The notes beneath the pieces were generated by a model, which saw only the letters and a list, made by a program, of their open reading frames with translations, was not told where the DNA came from and made no database searches. Of a DNA stretch of 64,000 bases, positions 41,751-49,314 are shown piece by piece. Source of the stretch: Nitrospirota bacterium (GTDB taxonomy: Bacteria; Nitrospirota; Thermodesulfovibrionia; Thermodesulfovibrionales; UBA6898); the NCBI GenBank assembly GCA_021814475.1, contig JAKAIE010000003.1, forward strand, positions 1 through 64,000, read 5' to 3'. Every line of letters begins with the position of its first letter. Position 1 is the stretch's first letter. Made by a program: the position numbers and the translations under genes.

Positions 41751-42884
41751 TTACCGATCTTCTTTCCTGACAGAGGAGATCTTCAGCGTTCCGTCTTCGA
41801 GGATGAAGGTCGAGGCGAGTCTCGACCTGACCCTGCTCACCGGGCCGCCCTTCACTGGTTTAAGCTCGATATCCCAGATAATCACCGCATCCGCCCCGGT
41901 GCCGGCTATATGGACGTCTGCGAGTTCGTAGCGGAGCGACTTGTAATCGAACTGCTTCCACTGTTCACTGATGCTTCCGGCCCTGCCTTTCTTTTCGAGA
42001 TAACTCTTGGAGTATCTCGATTCCCACAGTTTCAGATTTTTTGTCAGATTTGCCGTCCGGATGTCTTCGAGCAGAAGGAGGACATCCTGCCTGTTCACCG
42101 GGTGGCCGCCCTGTCCGGTCTCAGTCGCGACCGTGATGTGGGCCGGTGCCGTCTCGGGGTCCCGTCCCTGCGACACGACCAGCCACGACAGGAACAGGGC
42201 AGCGCAGACCCCCACGCTTCCGAGGGCGGCCATCCTTGCCAGCCGCTTTTGCCTGAAATAGGTTCGGGGCAGCTCGCCTTTTATGATCCGGAGGAGCACT
42301 GTCTTGATCTTCAGTTCGGAGTCGATCAGGCGGTAATAGCGGCCAGAGGGGCTGAAGCGTCGAAAAAGTGCGGGTTGCTCCAGGCCTTTGTGCGTTTTCT
42401 GAAGGCCCGCTATGTCCGAAGATATCTTCTTTTCGAGGGTGTCGAGGACCAGCTCGATCTTCGTGATCCGCGTCAGGATCTCCTCGCTCTCGGACTCGGC
42501 CCTCCCAGTGCGGCTGACGAAATCGACGTGCGCCAGGGAATCCTGTTTCTCCTGGAGTCCCGAAAGAAGCTCCTCTTTCTTCGAAAGCCTCTTTTTAAGC
42601 TGGTCGAGCTCCAGCAGCAGGGCGAAGAGGAAACGGTTTTCGATGTCAGCCTTGAGGGAGTCTATCCGGATGTCCTCGATAGTTTCGTCGCTGACCGGGG
42701 AGGGCGCTCCCGCCTTCTGTATCGGGCCCGCTGCCGCAGCTTCCCCTGACGGGTCCTCTGAGGGTGTCCCGGAGAGTTCGACCGGCTCGAGCATTGCCGA
42801 ACACTCCTCACAATGGGTTGCATCGAAGGGAAAGTCCTTCCCGCACTTTGGGCACTGCATTTTGAAGTTCGGGGTCCCTCCCAT
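41751..42884 (-). CDS. Zinc-ribbon, coiled-coil, single-pass membrane protein
   Basis: A 377-residue hypothetical protein. Residues about 9-40 form a zinc-ribbon-like segment with CPKCGK and CEEC. A helical coiled-coil region with LDQLKKRLSKKEELLSGLQ lies at about 90-180, a transmembrane helix at about 230-250, and then a soluble domain resembling the SnoaL/NTF2-like group (VLLLEDIRTANLTKNLKLWESRYS...). It may be an envelope-associated scaffold. A second possible start at 42860 (MQCPKCGK) is in frame; the upstream start has only a weak ribosome-binding site. It precedes rsmB by 8 bases. Confidence 0.6.
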   Translation of the reverse strand: MGGTPNFKMQCPKCGKDFPFDATHCEECSAMLEPVELSGTPSEDPSGEAAAAGPIQKAGAPSPVSDETIEDIRIDSLKADIENRFLFALLLELDQLKKRLSKKEELLSGLQEKQDSLAHVDFVSRTGRAESESEEILTRITKIELVLDTLEKKISSDIAGLQKTHKGLEQPALFRRFSPSGRYYRLIDSELKIKTVLLRIIKGELPRTYFRQKRLARMAALGSVGVCAALFLSWLVVSQGRDPETAPAHITVATETGQGGHPVNRQDVLLLLEDIRTANLTKNLKLWESRYSKSYLEKKGRAGSISEQWKQFDYKSLRYELADVHIAGTGADAVIIWDIELKPVKGGPVSRVRSRLASTFILEDGTLKISSVRKEDR

Positions 42885-42895
42885 ATCCTGATATC

Positions 42896-43642
42896 CTACA
42901 TTGGGCTGATTGTTTCGGGGGCCAGGGACGGCCTGGGCCTGCGCAGCCTCTTTTCAGGCCTGGGGGGGGCGTCGTGTCTCGGAAGCGGCTCTGACGGCTC
43001 GACCGCCGGCTGCGGCTTCGGTACTTCCCTGGGAGGGACGACGACCGGGGCCGGTCTCTGCCTCTTTCCCGCCCGTTCAAGCACCGGGCCAAGCATCTCT
43101 TCAAGGACAGCCTTCTTTGCCGCGTGGTCGATCGGGCCGTCCTTCGGAGACAGATCGACCGACTGCCAGAACAATATCCTGCCGTCGGTCAGGGAGATGA
43201 GCTGGATGATCAGTTCGGCACGATCGTCTCCCGGGAGAATCATTCCGTTCATGACCGCATCAGCCTTGAGCGCGGTGCGCAGTCCCGCGAGTGCGGCTCC
43301 CCTGTCCTGAGACTGAAGAGATCCGAAGCCCGGGAGTGTCTTCCTGATCGCGGCGTCGACCCGGTCGGGCGGAACGACGGTCACCCTTTTGGAGGGAAAG
43401 ATCACCTCATAGGCGACCTCTTTCCAGTTCCTGCTGTCGCCGTAAAACGCGGGAATCGCGATAGTATGCACCTCTTCCAGCATATCAGGGGCGGTGACCG
43501 GAAGGCTGTTTTTGATCGCCCCGGCCTTCATCCCCGGAGTGACGCAGCCGATGGGAGCAGAGAGGATCGCCAGGGCAAGGATTGCTGGCAGCATATGCAG
43601 TACATGCAGTATATATTGTATGGCCGGTGTATTTCTGGGCAT
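42896..43642 (-). CDS. Putative exported lipoprotein, Pro/Arg-rich C terminus
   Basis: A 248-residue protein with an N-terminal hydrophobic stretch (about residues 16-32) ending at Cys33 in SAPIGC, a possible lipobox. The middle (about 45-180) includes VHTIAIPAFYGDSRNWKEVAYEVIF and LTALKADAVMNGMIL-like stretches that recall GNA1162/LpoB-type outer-membrane lipoproteins (TolB-N-like folds). The last 60 residues are rich in Pro, Arg and Glu. A second start at 43594 would give a shorter, more standard signal. It is the first gene of the leftward operon and is divergent from def. Confidence 0.6.
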   Translation of the reverse strand: MPRNTPAIQYILHVLHMLPAILALAILSAPIGCVTPGMKAGAIKNSLPVTAPDMLEEVHTIAIPAFYGDSRNWKEVAYEVIFPSKRVTVVPPDRVDAAIRKTLPGFGSLQSQDRGAALAGLRTALKADAVMNGMILPGDDRAELIIQLISLTDGRILFWQSVDLSPKDGPIDHAAKKAVLEEMLGPVLERAGKRQRPAPVVVPPREVPKPQPAVEPSEPLPRHDAPPRPEKRLRRPRPSLAPETISPM

Positions 43643-43745
43643 CGTTGATATTCAATAATGCCACTGTCCGGCATAAATTGCAACCTTAGCACAGGGCATT
43701 GTCACCATGCAGCCGGATTTCGCAAATTTTGCAAACCAAATGATT

Positions 43746-43751
43746 TATAAT
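43746..43751 (+). promoter_or_regulatory. -10 box of def
   Basis: TATAAT ends 6 bases before the def ATG at 43758, so the transcript would begin at the start codon. No Shine-Dalgarno sequence and no strong -35 box are visible. Confidence 0.55.
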
Positions 43752-43757
43752 AATTAT

Positions 43758-44267
43758 ATGGCTCTCCTGGACATAAAGAAATATCCTGCAAAGGTGCTGA
43801 AACAGAAGGCCGCCCCGGTGGCGGAGATCGATGAGGGGTTGCAGCGCCTGATTGACGACATGATCGAGACGATGTATGCGGCCCCGGGCGTCGGCCTTGC
43901 CGCGCCGCAGGTCGGCGTTTCGAAGCGGCTGGCGGTGATAGATATCAGCGCAAAGGAAGAGTCCGTCCCGCTCCTGGTCCTGATCAACCCGGTTATTCTC
44001 CACACGGAGGGTGAAATCGAGTTTGAGGAAGGATGCCTGAGCATCCCCGATTACACCGCGAAGGTGACACGGGCCGAGAGTCTGGTGCTACGTGCGCTCG
44101 ACCGGTCGGGCCGGCAGGTCGAGGTCGAGACAGGAGGACTGCTGTCGGTCGCGATCCAGCATGAACTCGATCATCTCGACGGCATATTGTTTATCGACCG
44201 GCTCAGCCCTGTCAAACGGGAGTTTATCAGGAAGAAATTCAGGAAAAAGCAGAAGTCCGCAGACTGA
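43758..44267 (+). CDS. def: Peptide deformylase
   Basis: A 169-residue metalloenzyme that removes the formyl group from nascent proteins. All three motifs are intact: GVGLAAPQ (residues 44-51), EGCLS (91-95, with the metal-binding Cys) and HELDH (135-139). I chose ATG 43758, which gives the usual MALLDIKKYP start, rather than ATG 43707. It has a TATAAT box immediately upstream and is followed by fmt with a 1-base overlap (TGATG), the classical def-fmt pair. Confidence 0.96.
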   Translation: MALLDIKKYPAKVLKQKAAPVAEIDEGLQRLIDDMIETMYAAPGVGLAAPQVGVSKRLAVIDISAKEESVPLLVLINPVILHTEGEIEFEEGCLSIPDYTAKVTRAESLVLRALDRSGRQVEVETGGLLSVAIQHELDHLDGILFIDRLSPVKREFIRKKFRKKQKSAD

Positions 44268-45202
44268 TGAGGATCGTGTTCTTTGGAACGCCTGCCTTTG
44301 CCGTACCGTCCCTCAGGGCGCTTGCCGATTCGGATATGGACATCGTCGCGGCGGTGACACAGCCGGACCGCGTCAAAGGCAGGGGCCATCTCCTTGCCGC
44401 TCCCCCGGTGAAGGAATTCGCACTGCAGAGGGGAATCCCTGTGCTGCAGCCCCCGAAGATCCGTACCGCAGAATTCCTGTCTGAACTGACCGCCCTGAGG
44501 CCCGACCTTATGGCGGTTGTTGCCTACGGGAGGATACTGCCCGGCCCGGTGCTTGGTCTCCCCCGGCTCGGTTGTGTGAATGTCCACGGGTCGCTGCTTC
44601 CGAAATACCGCGGCGCCGCCCCGATTCAGTGGGCGATCATCAACGGTGACGACAGGACCGGGATCACGACTATGTTGATGGACGAGGGCCTCGACACCGG
44701 CGACATGCTGCTCCGGGAGGAGACGCGGATCAGTGATGAAGACACGGCAGAGTCCCTCGGTGTCCGGCTTTCCGGGATTGGGGCTTCCCTGCTGCTGAAG
44801 ACGATCGCGGGGCTGAAAGACGGTACGATCCCGCCGGTCCCGCAGACGGGCGAGCCGAGTTTCGCCCCTCCCCTCAAAAAAGAAGATGGCCGGATCGACT
44901 GGCAATGGCCTTCCCGAAGGATATTTAATCTTGTCAGGGGGACCTACCCGTGGCCCGGGGCCCATTGTTCTCTCAACGGGGAGAGGATCGTCGTCCTCAG
45001 GGCCTCCGTGTCTGCGGGGGCGGCGGCAGGCAGTGCAGGGGCAGGCACCATCACCGCAGCGGGGGGCGGGATGCAGGTGATGACCGGCGACGGGGCGCTC
45101 ACAATAATCGAACTGAAGCCGGAGGGGAAGAAGGCGATGCGCGCGGCCGATTTTGTCAACGGCAGGCGGGTGAGGGCGGGGATGCGTTTCGATGCCCTAT
45201 AG
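44267..45202 (+). CDS. fmt: Methionyl-tRNA formyltransferase
   Basis: A 311-residue enzyme that formylates initiator Met-tRNA with 10-formyltetrahydrofolate. The N terminus MRIVFFGTPAFAVPSLRAL, the catalytic SLLPKYRGAAPIQWAI segment (Asn-His-Asp centre: VNVHGS and the later DEGLDTGDM), and the C-terminal OB-like domain are present. The gene overlaps def by one base and the DUF116 gene by 11 bases. It is typical in length. Confidence 0.95.
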   Translation: MRIVFFGTPAFAVPSLRALADSDMDIVAAVTQPDRVKGRGHLLAAPPVKEFALQRGIPVLQPPKIRTAEFLSELTALRPDLMAVVAYGRILPGPVLGLPRLGCVNVHGSLLPKYRGAAPIQWAIINGDDRTGITTMLMDEGLDTGDMLLREETRISDEDTAESLGVRLSGIGASLLLKTIAGLKDGTIPPVPQTGEPSFAPPLKKEDGRIDWQWPSRRIFNLVRGTYPWPGAHCSLNGERIVVLRASVSAGAAAGSAGAGTITAAGGGMQVMTGDGALTIIELKPEGKKAMRAADFVNGRRVRAGMRFDAL

Positions 45203-45716
45203 GTTCATGCGCGGGGTTGTGCTGAAGGTCCTCTATCCTCTCCTGATGCTCCTCAGTGCCTTCATGAAGGGCCGAAAGGAGCGTTTTCAGAGGCTGATCA
45301 TAGACCTGAACAACCGCCTTGTGAAGAAGGGCCGCTACGGCACCAGGAAGATCCTGCTGCTCCTGCCCCACTGCATTCAGATAAACGACTGCCAGATCAG
45401 GTTGACCCACAACATCTTCAACTGCAAGAGGTGCGGGCGTTGCGAGGTGAAGGACCTCATCGGCATTGCCGAAGAGCAGCACCTGAATCTCTTTGTCGCC
45501 ACCGGCGGGACGCTGGCCAGGAAGATCGTGATGGAGGCAAGACCCGAGGCGATTGTGGCGGTCGCCTGCGAGCGCGATCTTTCCAGCGGTGTAGTAGACA
45601 CCTACCCCATGCCTGTCATCGGTATACCGAACGAACGTCCCTTCGGACCCTGTTTCAATACCCGCGTCGATCTCGACAGGGTGAAGGCGGCGATAGAGTT
45701 TTTTGTGAAGGGCTGA
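45192..45716 (+). CDS. DUF116 family protein
   Basis: A 174-residue protein with an N-terminal hydrophobic stretch (about residues 8-25) and a conserved Cys-rich core: LPHCIQINDCQIRLTHNIFNCKRCGRCEVKDL, followed by VACERDLSSGV and PVIGIPNERPFGPCFNT. This pattern defines DUF116, common in anaerobes and archaea and often near lipoate or cobalamin genes; function unknown. The cysteines probably bind a metal or Fe-S cluster. It overlaps fmt by 11 bases and so is likely in the def-fmt transcript. Confidence 0.85.
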   Translation: MPYRFMRGVVLKVLYPLLMLLSAFMKGRKERFQRLIIDLNNRLVKKGRYGTRKILLLLPHCIQINDCQIRLTHNIFNCKRCGRCEVKDLIGIAEEQHLNLFVATGGTLARKIVMEARPEAIVAVACERDLSSGVVDTYPMPVIGIPNERPFGPCFNTRVDLDRVKAAIEFFVKG

Positions 45717-45761
45717 GGGCATTTCGCGGCACGGAAAGGCAGTCCGGCCCGGGCATTGCCC

Positions 45762-45791
45762 TTGACAGCTTCAACACCCCGGAATTATTAT
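45762..45791 (+). promoter_or_regulatory. Sigma-70 promoter of the lipoprotein gene
   Basis: TTGACA at 45762-45767 and TATTAT at 45786-45791 are 18 bases apart. The expected start is within a few bases of the ATG at 45800, again giving almost no leader. Confidence 0.65.
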
Positions 45792-45799
45792 ATAAAGTC

Positions 45800-46495
45800 A
45801 TGCGGAAATCCCTGAGGCTGTCTGCAATATCCCTTCTGGTGCCGGTTGTCCTGTCACTGGTCCTGTCTTCCTGCGCCACCGGGGGCCGGAGGCAGGCGGC
45901 GGAGACGCCGGAGGCCGTTCCCTCAAAAGGCCCGACCCTGTCGAAGGCAGAACAGGTGGCAAAGGCCACAGAGCTCTTCCGGCAGGTGGTCGACATTCTG
46001 GGGGATTCTGACAGAAAGACCGCCGTGCCGAAGATGGAAGTGCTCTATAAAAAGATTATCGATGATTACCCGGAGGCTCCGGTCGCACAGGAATGTTATT
46101 GGCGCCTTATCCTCATATATCTCCGCGACTATACTCCGCCCCAGTTCGGGAAGGCGGAGGAGTATCACCGCCGGTTTGTCGGAAGGTATCCGGATTCCCA
46201 GTTCAGGCGCGAGATCGAGGATTCGATGGCAAAGGCCTATTACACCGGCGGGAAATGGTCGAGCCTGCTTGCCCTTTACACCCCCGAGGTGAAACGCTAT
46301 ATCGAATCCGGGAAACTCGACCGGCCGCAGGAGATGTTTCTCTATGCGGAGGCGAAGATGAACCTGGGCGATCTCGTCGAGGCCGAAAAAGGATACAGGA
46401 TTGTCGTCTCTCTCTTTCCGGCCACGCGGGAGGGTTCTTTGGCAAAGATGCGGCTCGAAAAGATCGCGAAAGCGAAAGAGACAGGCAGAAAATAA
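45800..46495 (+). CDS. TPR-like outer-membrane lipoprotein (BamD-like repeat protein)
   Basis: A 231-residue lipoprotein. The signal peptide ends in LVLSSC, a lipobox with the acylated Cys at about residue 25. The mature part holds TPR-like helices: YKKIIDDYPEAPVAQECYWRLILIYL, AEEYHRRFVGRYPDSQFRREIED and AEKGYRIVVSLFPATREGSLAKMRL. These resemble YbgF/BamD-type helical repeats used in outer-membrane assembly or trafficking, but BamD itself is not claimed. It is transcribed from its own TTGACA/TATTAT promoter and precedes yebC. Confidence 0.78.
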   Translation: MRKSLRLSAISLLVPVVLSLVLSSCATGGRRQAAETPEAVPSKGPTLSKAEQVAKATELFRQVVDILGDSDRKTAVPKMEVLYKKIIDDYPEAPVAQECYWRLILIYLRDYTPPQFGKAEEYHRRFVGRYPDSQFRREIEDSMAKAYYTGGKWSSLLALYTPEVKRYIESGKLDRPQEMFLYAEAKMNLGDLVEAEKGYRIVVSLFPATREGSLAKMRLEKIAKAKETGRK

Positions 46496-46519
46496 CTATT
46501 ACGGTACTGGAGGTTTTTC

Positions 46520-47275
46520 GTGTCCGGACATTCCAAATGGTCTCAGATCAAGCATAAAAAGGCCAACACTGATGCAAAGAGGGGTAAGATCTTTACGAAG
46601 ATCGTCAAGGAGATCTCCATCGCGGCGAGGATCGGCGGAGGCGACCCGGGGGGCAACCCCAGGCTCAGGTCCGCCATAGAGAGCGCGAAGGAAGTGAATA
46701 TGCCCCATGACAATATCAAGAAGGCGATCATGAAGGGCACCGGCGAACTGCCGGGAGTCACGTATGAAGAGTTTGTGTATGAAGGCTACGGACCAGCAGG
46801 CGTCGCGATCATCATGGAGGTGATGACCGACAACAAAAACAGGACCCTGCCGGAGATCAGGCATCTCCTCGGCAAAAACGGCGGGAATCTCGGCGAGACC
46901 GGCTGCGTCGCCTGGATGTTTGACAAGAAGGGGTATATCCTGCTCAACAAGGCCAAGGCCTCGGAAGACACCGTCATGACGGTTGCGCTCGATGCCGGCG
47001 CCGAGGATATGAAGAATGACCCCGGGGAGGAGAACTTCGAGGTCATCACTGCCCCCGAGGACTTTGCCGCGGTCAGAGAGGCCCTGGAAAAAGCGGCGCT
47101 GCCTGTCGAATCGGCCTCGGTGACGATGCTGCCGAAGAACTACATCGTCCTCGATGAAAAGGCGGCGGAGCAGATGCTCAGGCTTATGGATGCACTCGAA
47201 GAGCATGACGATATCCAGAACGTGTATGCCAACTTCGACATACCTGACGATGTTGCTGACAAGCTCGGCAAATAA
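46520..47275 (+). CDS. yebC: YebC/PmpR-family transcriptional regulator
   Basis: A 251-residue protein with the family-defining [27 protein letters not shown] opening, the [28 protein letters not shown] segment and acidic C-terminal lobes. Members bind DNA or help ribosomes translate polyproline stretches in some species. It starts with GTG at 46520 after GGAGGT. It is often near ruvC, which is not present here; the DUF502 gene follows. Confidence 0.95.
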   Translation: MSGHSKWSQIKHKKANTDAKRGKIFTKIVKEISIAARIGGGDPGGNPRLRSAIESAKEVNMPHDNIKKAIMKGTGELPGVTYEEFVYEGYGPAGVAIIMEVMTDNKNRTLPEIRHLLGKNGGNLGETGCVAWMFDKKGYILLNKAKASEDTVMTVALDAGAEDMKNDPGEENFEVITAPEDFAAVREALEKAALPVESASVTMLPKNYIVLDEKAAEQMLRLMDALEEHDDIQNVYANFDIPDDVADKLGK

Positions 47276-47293
47276 TCATTCTTCCCCGACGCA

Positions 47294-47917
47294 ATGATGG
47301 CATCGACTATTACCGCCACGTTCAAGCGGAAGTTCATCGCGGGGTTGTTCGTCTCTATCCCGGCGATCATCACGGTCCTCGTGATCGGCAAATTTGTAGC
47401 CTTTGTCGACAGTCTGCTCGAACCCGTCTACTTCAGCATACTGGGCTACCACACACAGGGGCTCGGTTTTGTCTCTGCCATCGTCCTGATCTTTATCGTC
47501 GGTATCATCTCGACGAATGTCTTTGGCAAGAAGATCATCGGGAGGCTAGAGGGTCTTTTTCTGAAGCTTCCGGTCTTCAAGGGGTTCTATACCGCGGTCA
47601 AACAGCTTGTCGACGCCTTCTCACCGGAGAGCAAATCCGAATCGTTCAAGAGGTTCGTGGTGATCGAATATCCGAGACCGGGGATGTACGCCTTCGGTTT
47701 TCTCACGAAGGAGAGTACTGTGCTCGCCTGCAAAAGCGGCACAGAGACGAGTCTTCGTGCCGTCTACGTGCCGACGAACAACCTCTACCTCGGCGAGATC
47801 GTACTGGTCTGCGACAGGGACGTCTTCTATACCGATATCCCGATCGATGAGGGGATCAAGGTCATCCTCTCGGGCGGCATCGCTGCGCCTAACCGGATAG
47901 GGGAGGCACACGAGTGA
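47294..47917 (+). CDS. DUF502 membrane protein
   Basis: A 207-residue protein with two N-terminal transmembrane helices (about residues 14-36 and 55-77) and a soluble C-terminal domain containing KRFVVIEYPRPGMYAFGFLT and VPTNNLYLGEIVLV, typical of DUF502, whose function is unknown. It is encoded between yebC and glmU and overlaps glmU by 4 bases (the GTG start lies in its last codons). No clear ribosome-binding site precedes the ATG. Confidence 0.85.
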   Translation: MMASTITATFKRKFIAGLFVSIPAIITVLVIGKFVAFVDSLLEPVYFSILGYHTQGLGFVSAIVLIFIVGIISTNVFGKKIIGRLEGLFLKLPVFKGFYTAVKQLVDAFSPESKSESFKRFVVIEYPRPGMYAFGFLTKESTVLACKSGTETSLRAVYVPTNNLYLGEIVLVCDRDVFYTDIPIDEGIKVILSGGIAAPNRIGEAHE

Positions 47918-49290
47918 AGACCGCCGTGGTCATCCTTGCCGCAGGCGAAGGGACGCGGATGAAGTCCGGACTGCCGAAGGTGCTGCACAGGATATGCGGG
48001 CAGACGATGCTCGGTGCGGTGATACAGTCCGTGAGGCGGATGCGGCCTGACGGGATCGTGGTCGTTGCGGGGCGGCATCTCGGGCGTATCCGGGATGAGG
48101 TGGGGACGGACGGACTTACGTATGCGCTCCAGGAGGAACCTTTGGGAACCGGCCACGCAGTTGTCTCTGCGATGTCTTCTCTTGAGGGATTCAGCGGCGA
48201 CCTGGTCGTGCTGAACGGCGACTCGCCCCTTGTGACGGCCGGGACGCTCAGAAAGTTCCTGAGACTGCACAGGCAGAAGAAGAACGACCTCTCTGTGCTT
48301 TCGTTCATAGCCGGAAATCCGGAGGCCTACGGCAGGGTCGTGAGGCAGCAGAACGGCGCTCTGGAGGCGATAGTCGAGGAGAAGGACGCAGACCGGTCCC
48401 AGAAGGAGATCACCGAGGTGAACAGCGGCGTGTACGTCCTCGGCCCAGGGGCGGTCGGTCTCCTCGGTGCGATCCGGGTGAACCCGCTGAAGAAGGAATA
48501 TTACCTTACGGACATCGTTTCGCTTTCCGCTCGAAAAGGCCTGAGGTCCTCGGCCTTCTGTATCGGCAGGGAAGAGGAGTTCATGGGGATCAACACACGC
48601 GACGAACTCCGCAGGGCGACGCGCATCATGAGGCGGGATATCATTGCGGATCTGACCGGAAAGGGGGTCGAGTTTGTGGACCCTGAAACCGTGTATATCG
48701 ACCGGGCGGTCAGGATAGGCTCCGGAGCGGTGATCTATCCGAACGTCTGCCTTCAGGGAGAGACCTCTGTCGGCAGGGAGGCGGTGATCTATCCGAACGT
48801 GAGGGTTGCGGACAGCAGGATCGGCAACCGTGCAGTGATCAAAGACTCGACGGTGATCGAGAAGTGCGAGGTCGGAGAGGCTGCGGCGGTCGGACCGTTC
48901 GCCCATCTCAGGCCCGGCTCGGTCGTCGGGCCTGATGCCCGCATCGGCAATTTCGTCGAGCTCAAGAAGACGGTCATCGGACGCGGCAGCAAGGCCTCGC
49001 ATCTGAGCTATCTCGGTGACGCGGCAATAGGCAAAGATGTCAATATTGGCGCCGGTACGATCACCTGCAATTATGACGGTTTTCACAAGCACCTCACGGT
49101 TATCGAAGACGGTGTCTTTATCGGGAGCGACTCGCAGCTCGTGGCGCCTGTCAGGGTCGGCCGCGGCGCATATGTCGGGGCGGGGTCCACGATTACGCGG
49201 GATGTGCCCGGGGAGGCACTTGCGCTCAGCAGGGTTGCGCAACAGCATGTGCCGGGATGGGCGGGGAAGAGGAAGTCTAAAAAAAAGTGA
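47914..49290 (+). CDS. glmU: Bifunctional GlcNAc-1-P uridyltransferase/GlcN-1-P acetyltransferase
   Basis: A 458-residue enzyme making UDP-GlcNAc for peptidoglycan and lipopolysaccharide. The N-terminal pyrophosphorylase has LAAGEGTRMKSGLPKVLH and NGDSPL. The C-terminal left-handed beta-helix has hexapeptide repeats and the ITCNYDGFHKH acetyltransferase site. It begins with GTG at 47914. It is directly followed by glmS, so two steps of the same pathway are encoded together. Confidence 0.96.
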   Translation: MKTAVVILAAGEGTRMKSGLPKVLHRICGQTMLGAVIQSVRRMRPDGIVVVAGRHLGRIRDEVGTDGLTYALQEEPLGTGHAVVSAMSSLEGFSGDLVVLNGDSPLVTAGTLRKFLRLHRQKKNDLSVLSFIAGNPEAYGRVVRQQNGALEAIVEEKDADRSQKEITEVNSGVYVLGPGAVGLLGAIRVNPLKKEYYLTDIVSLSARKGLRSSAFCIGREEEFMGINTRDELRRATRIMRRDIIADLTGKGVEFVDPETVYIDRAVRIGSGAVIYPNVCLQGETSVGREAVIYPNVRVADSRIGNRAVIKDSTVIEKCEVGEAAAVGPFAHLRPGSVVGPDARIGNFVELKKTVIGRGSKASHLSYLGDAAIGKDVNIGAGTITCNYDGFHKHLTVIEDGVFIGSDSQLVAPVRVGRGAYVGAGSTITRDVPGEALALSRVAQQHVPGWAGKRKSKKK

Positions 49291-49314
49291 TACCGGGGGA
49301 GGGTTAAGCGGATT

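Noticed and set aside
49291-49314. Possible glmS ribozyme upstream of glmS
   Set aside because: The gap to glmU is only 24 bases, too short for the ribozyme.
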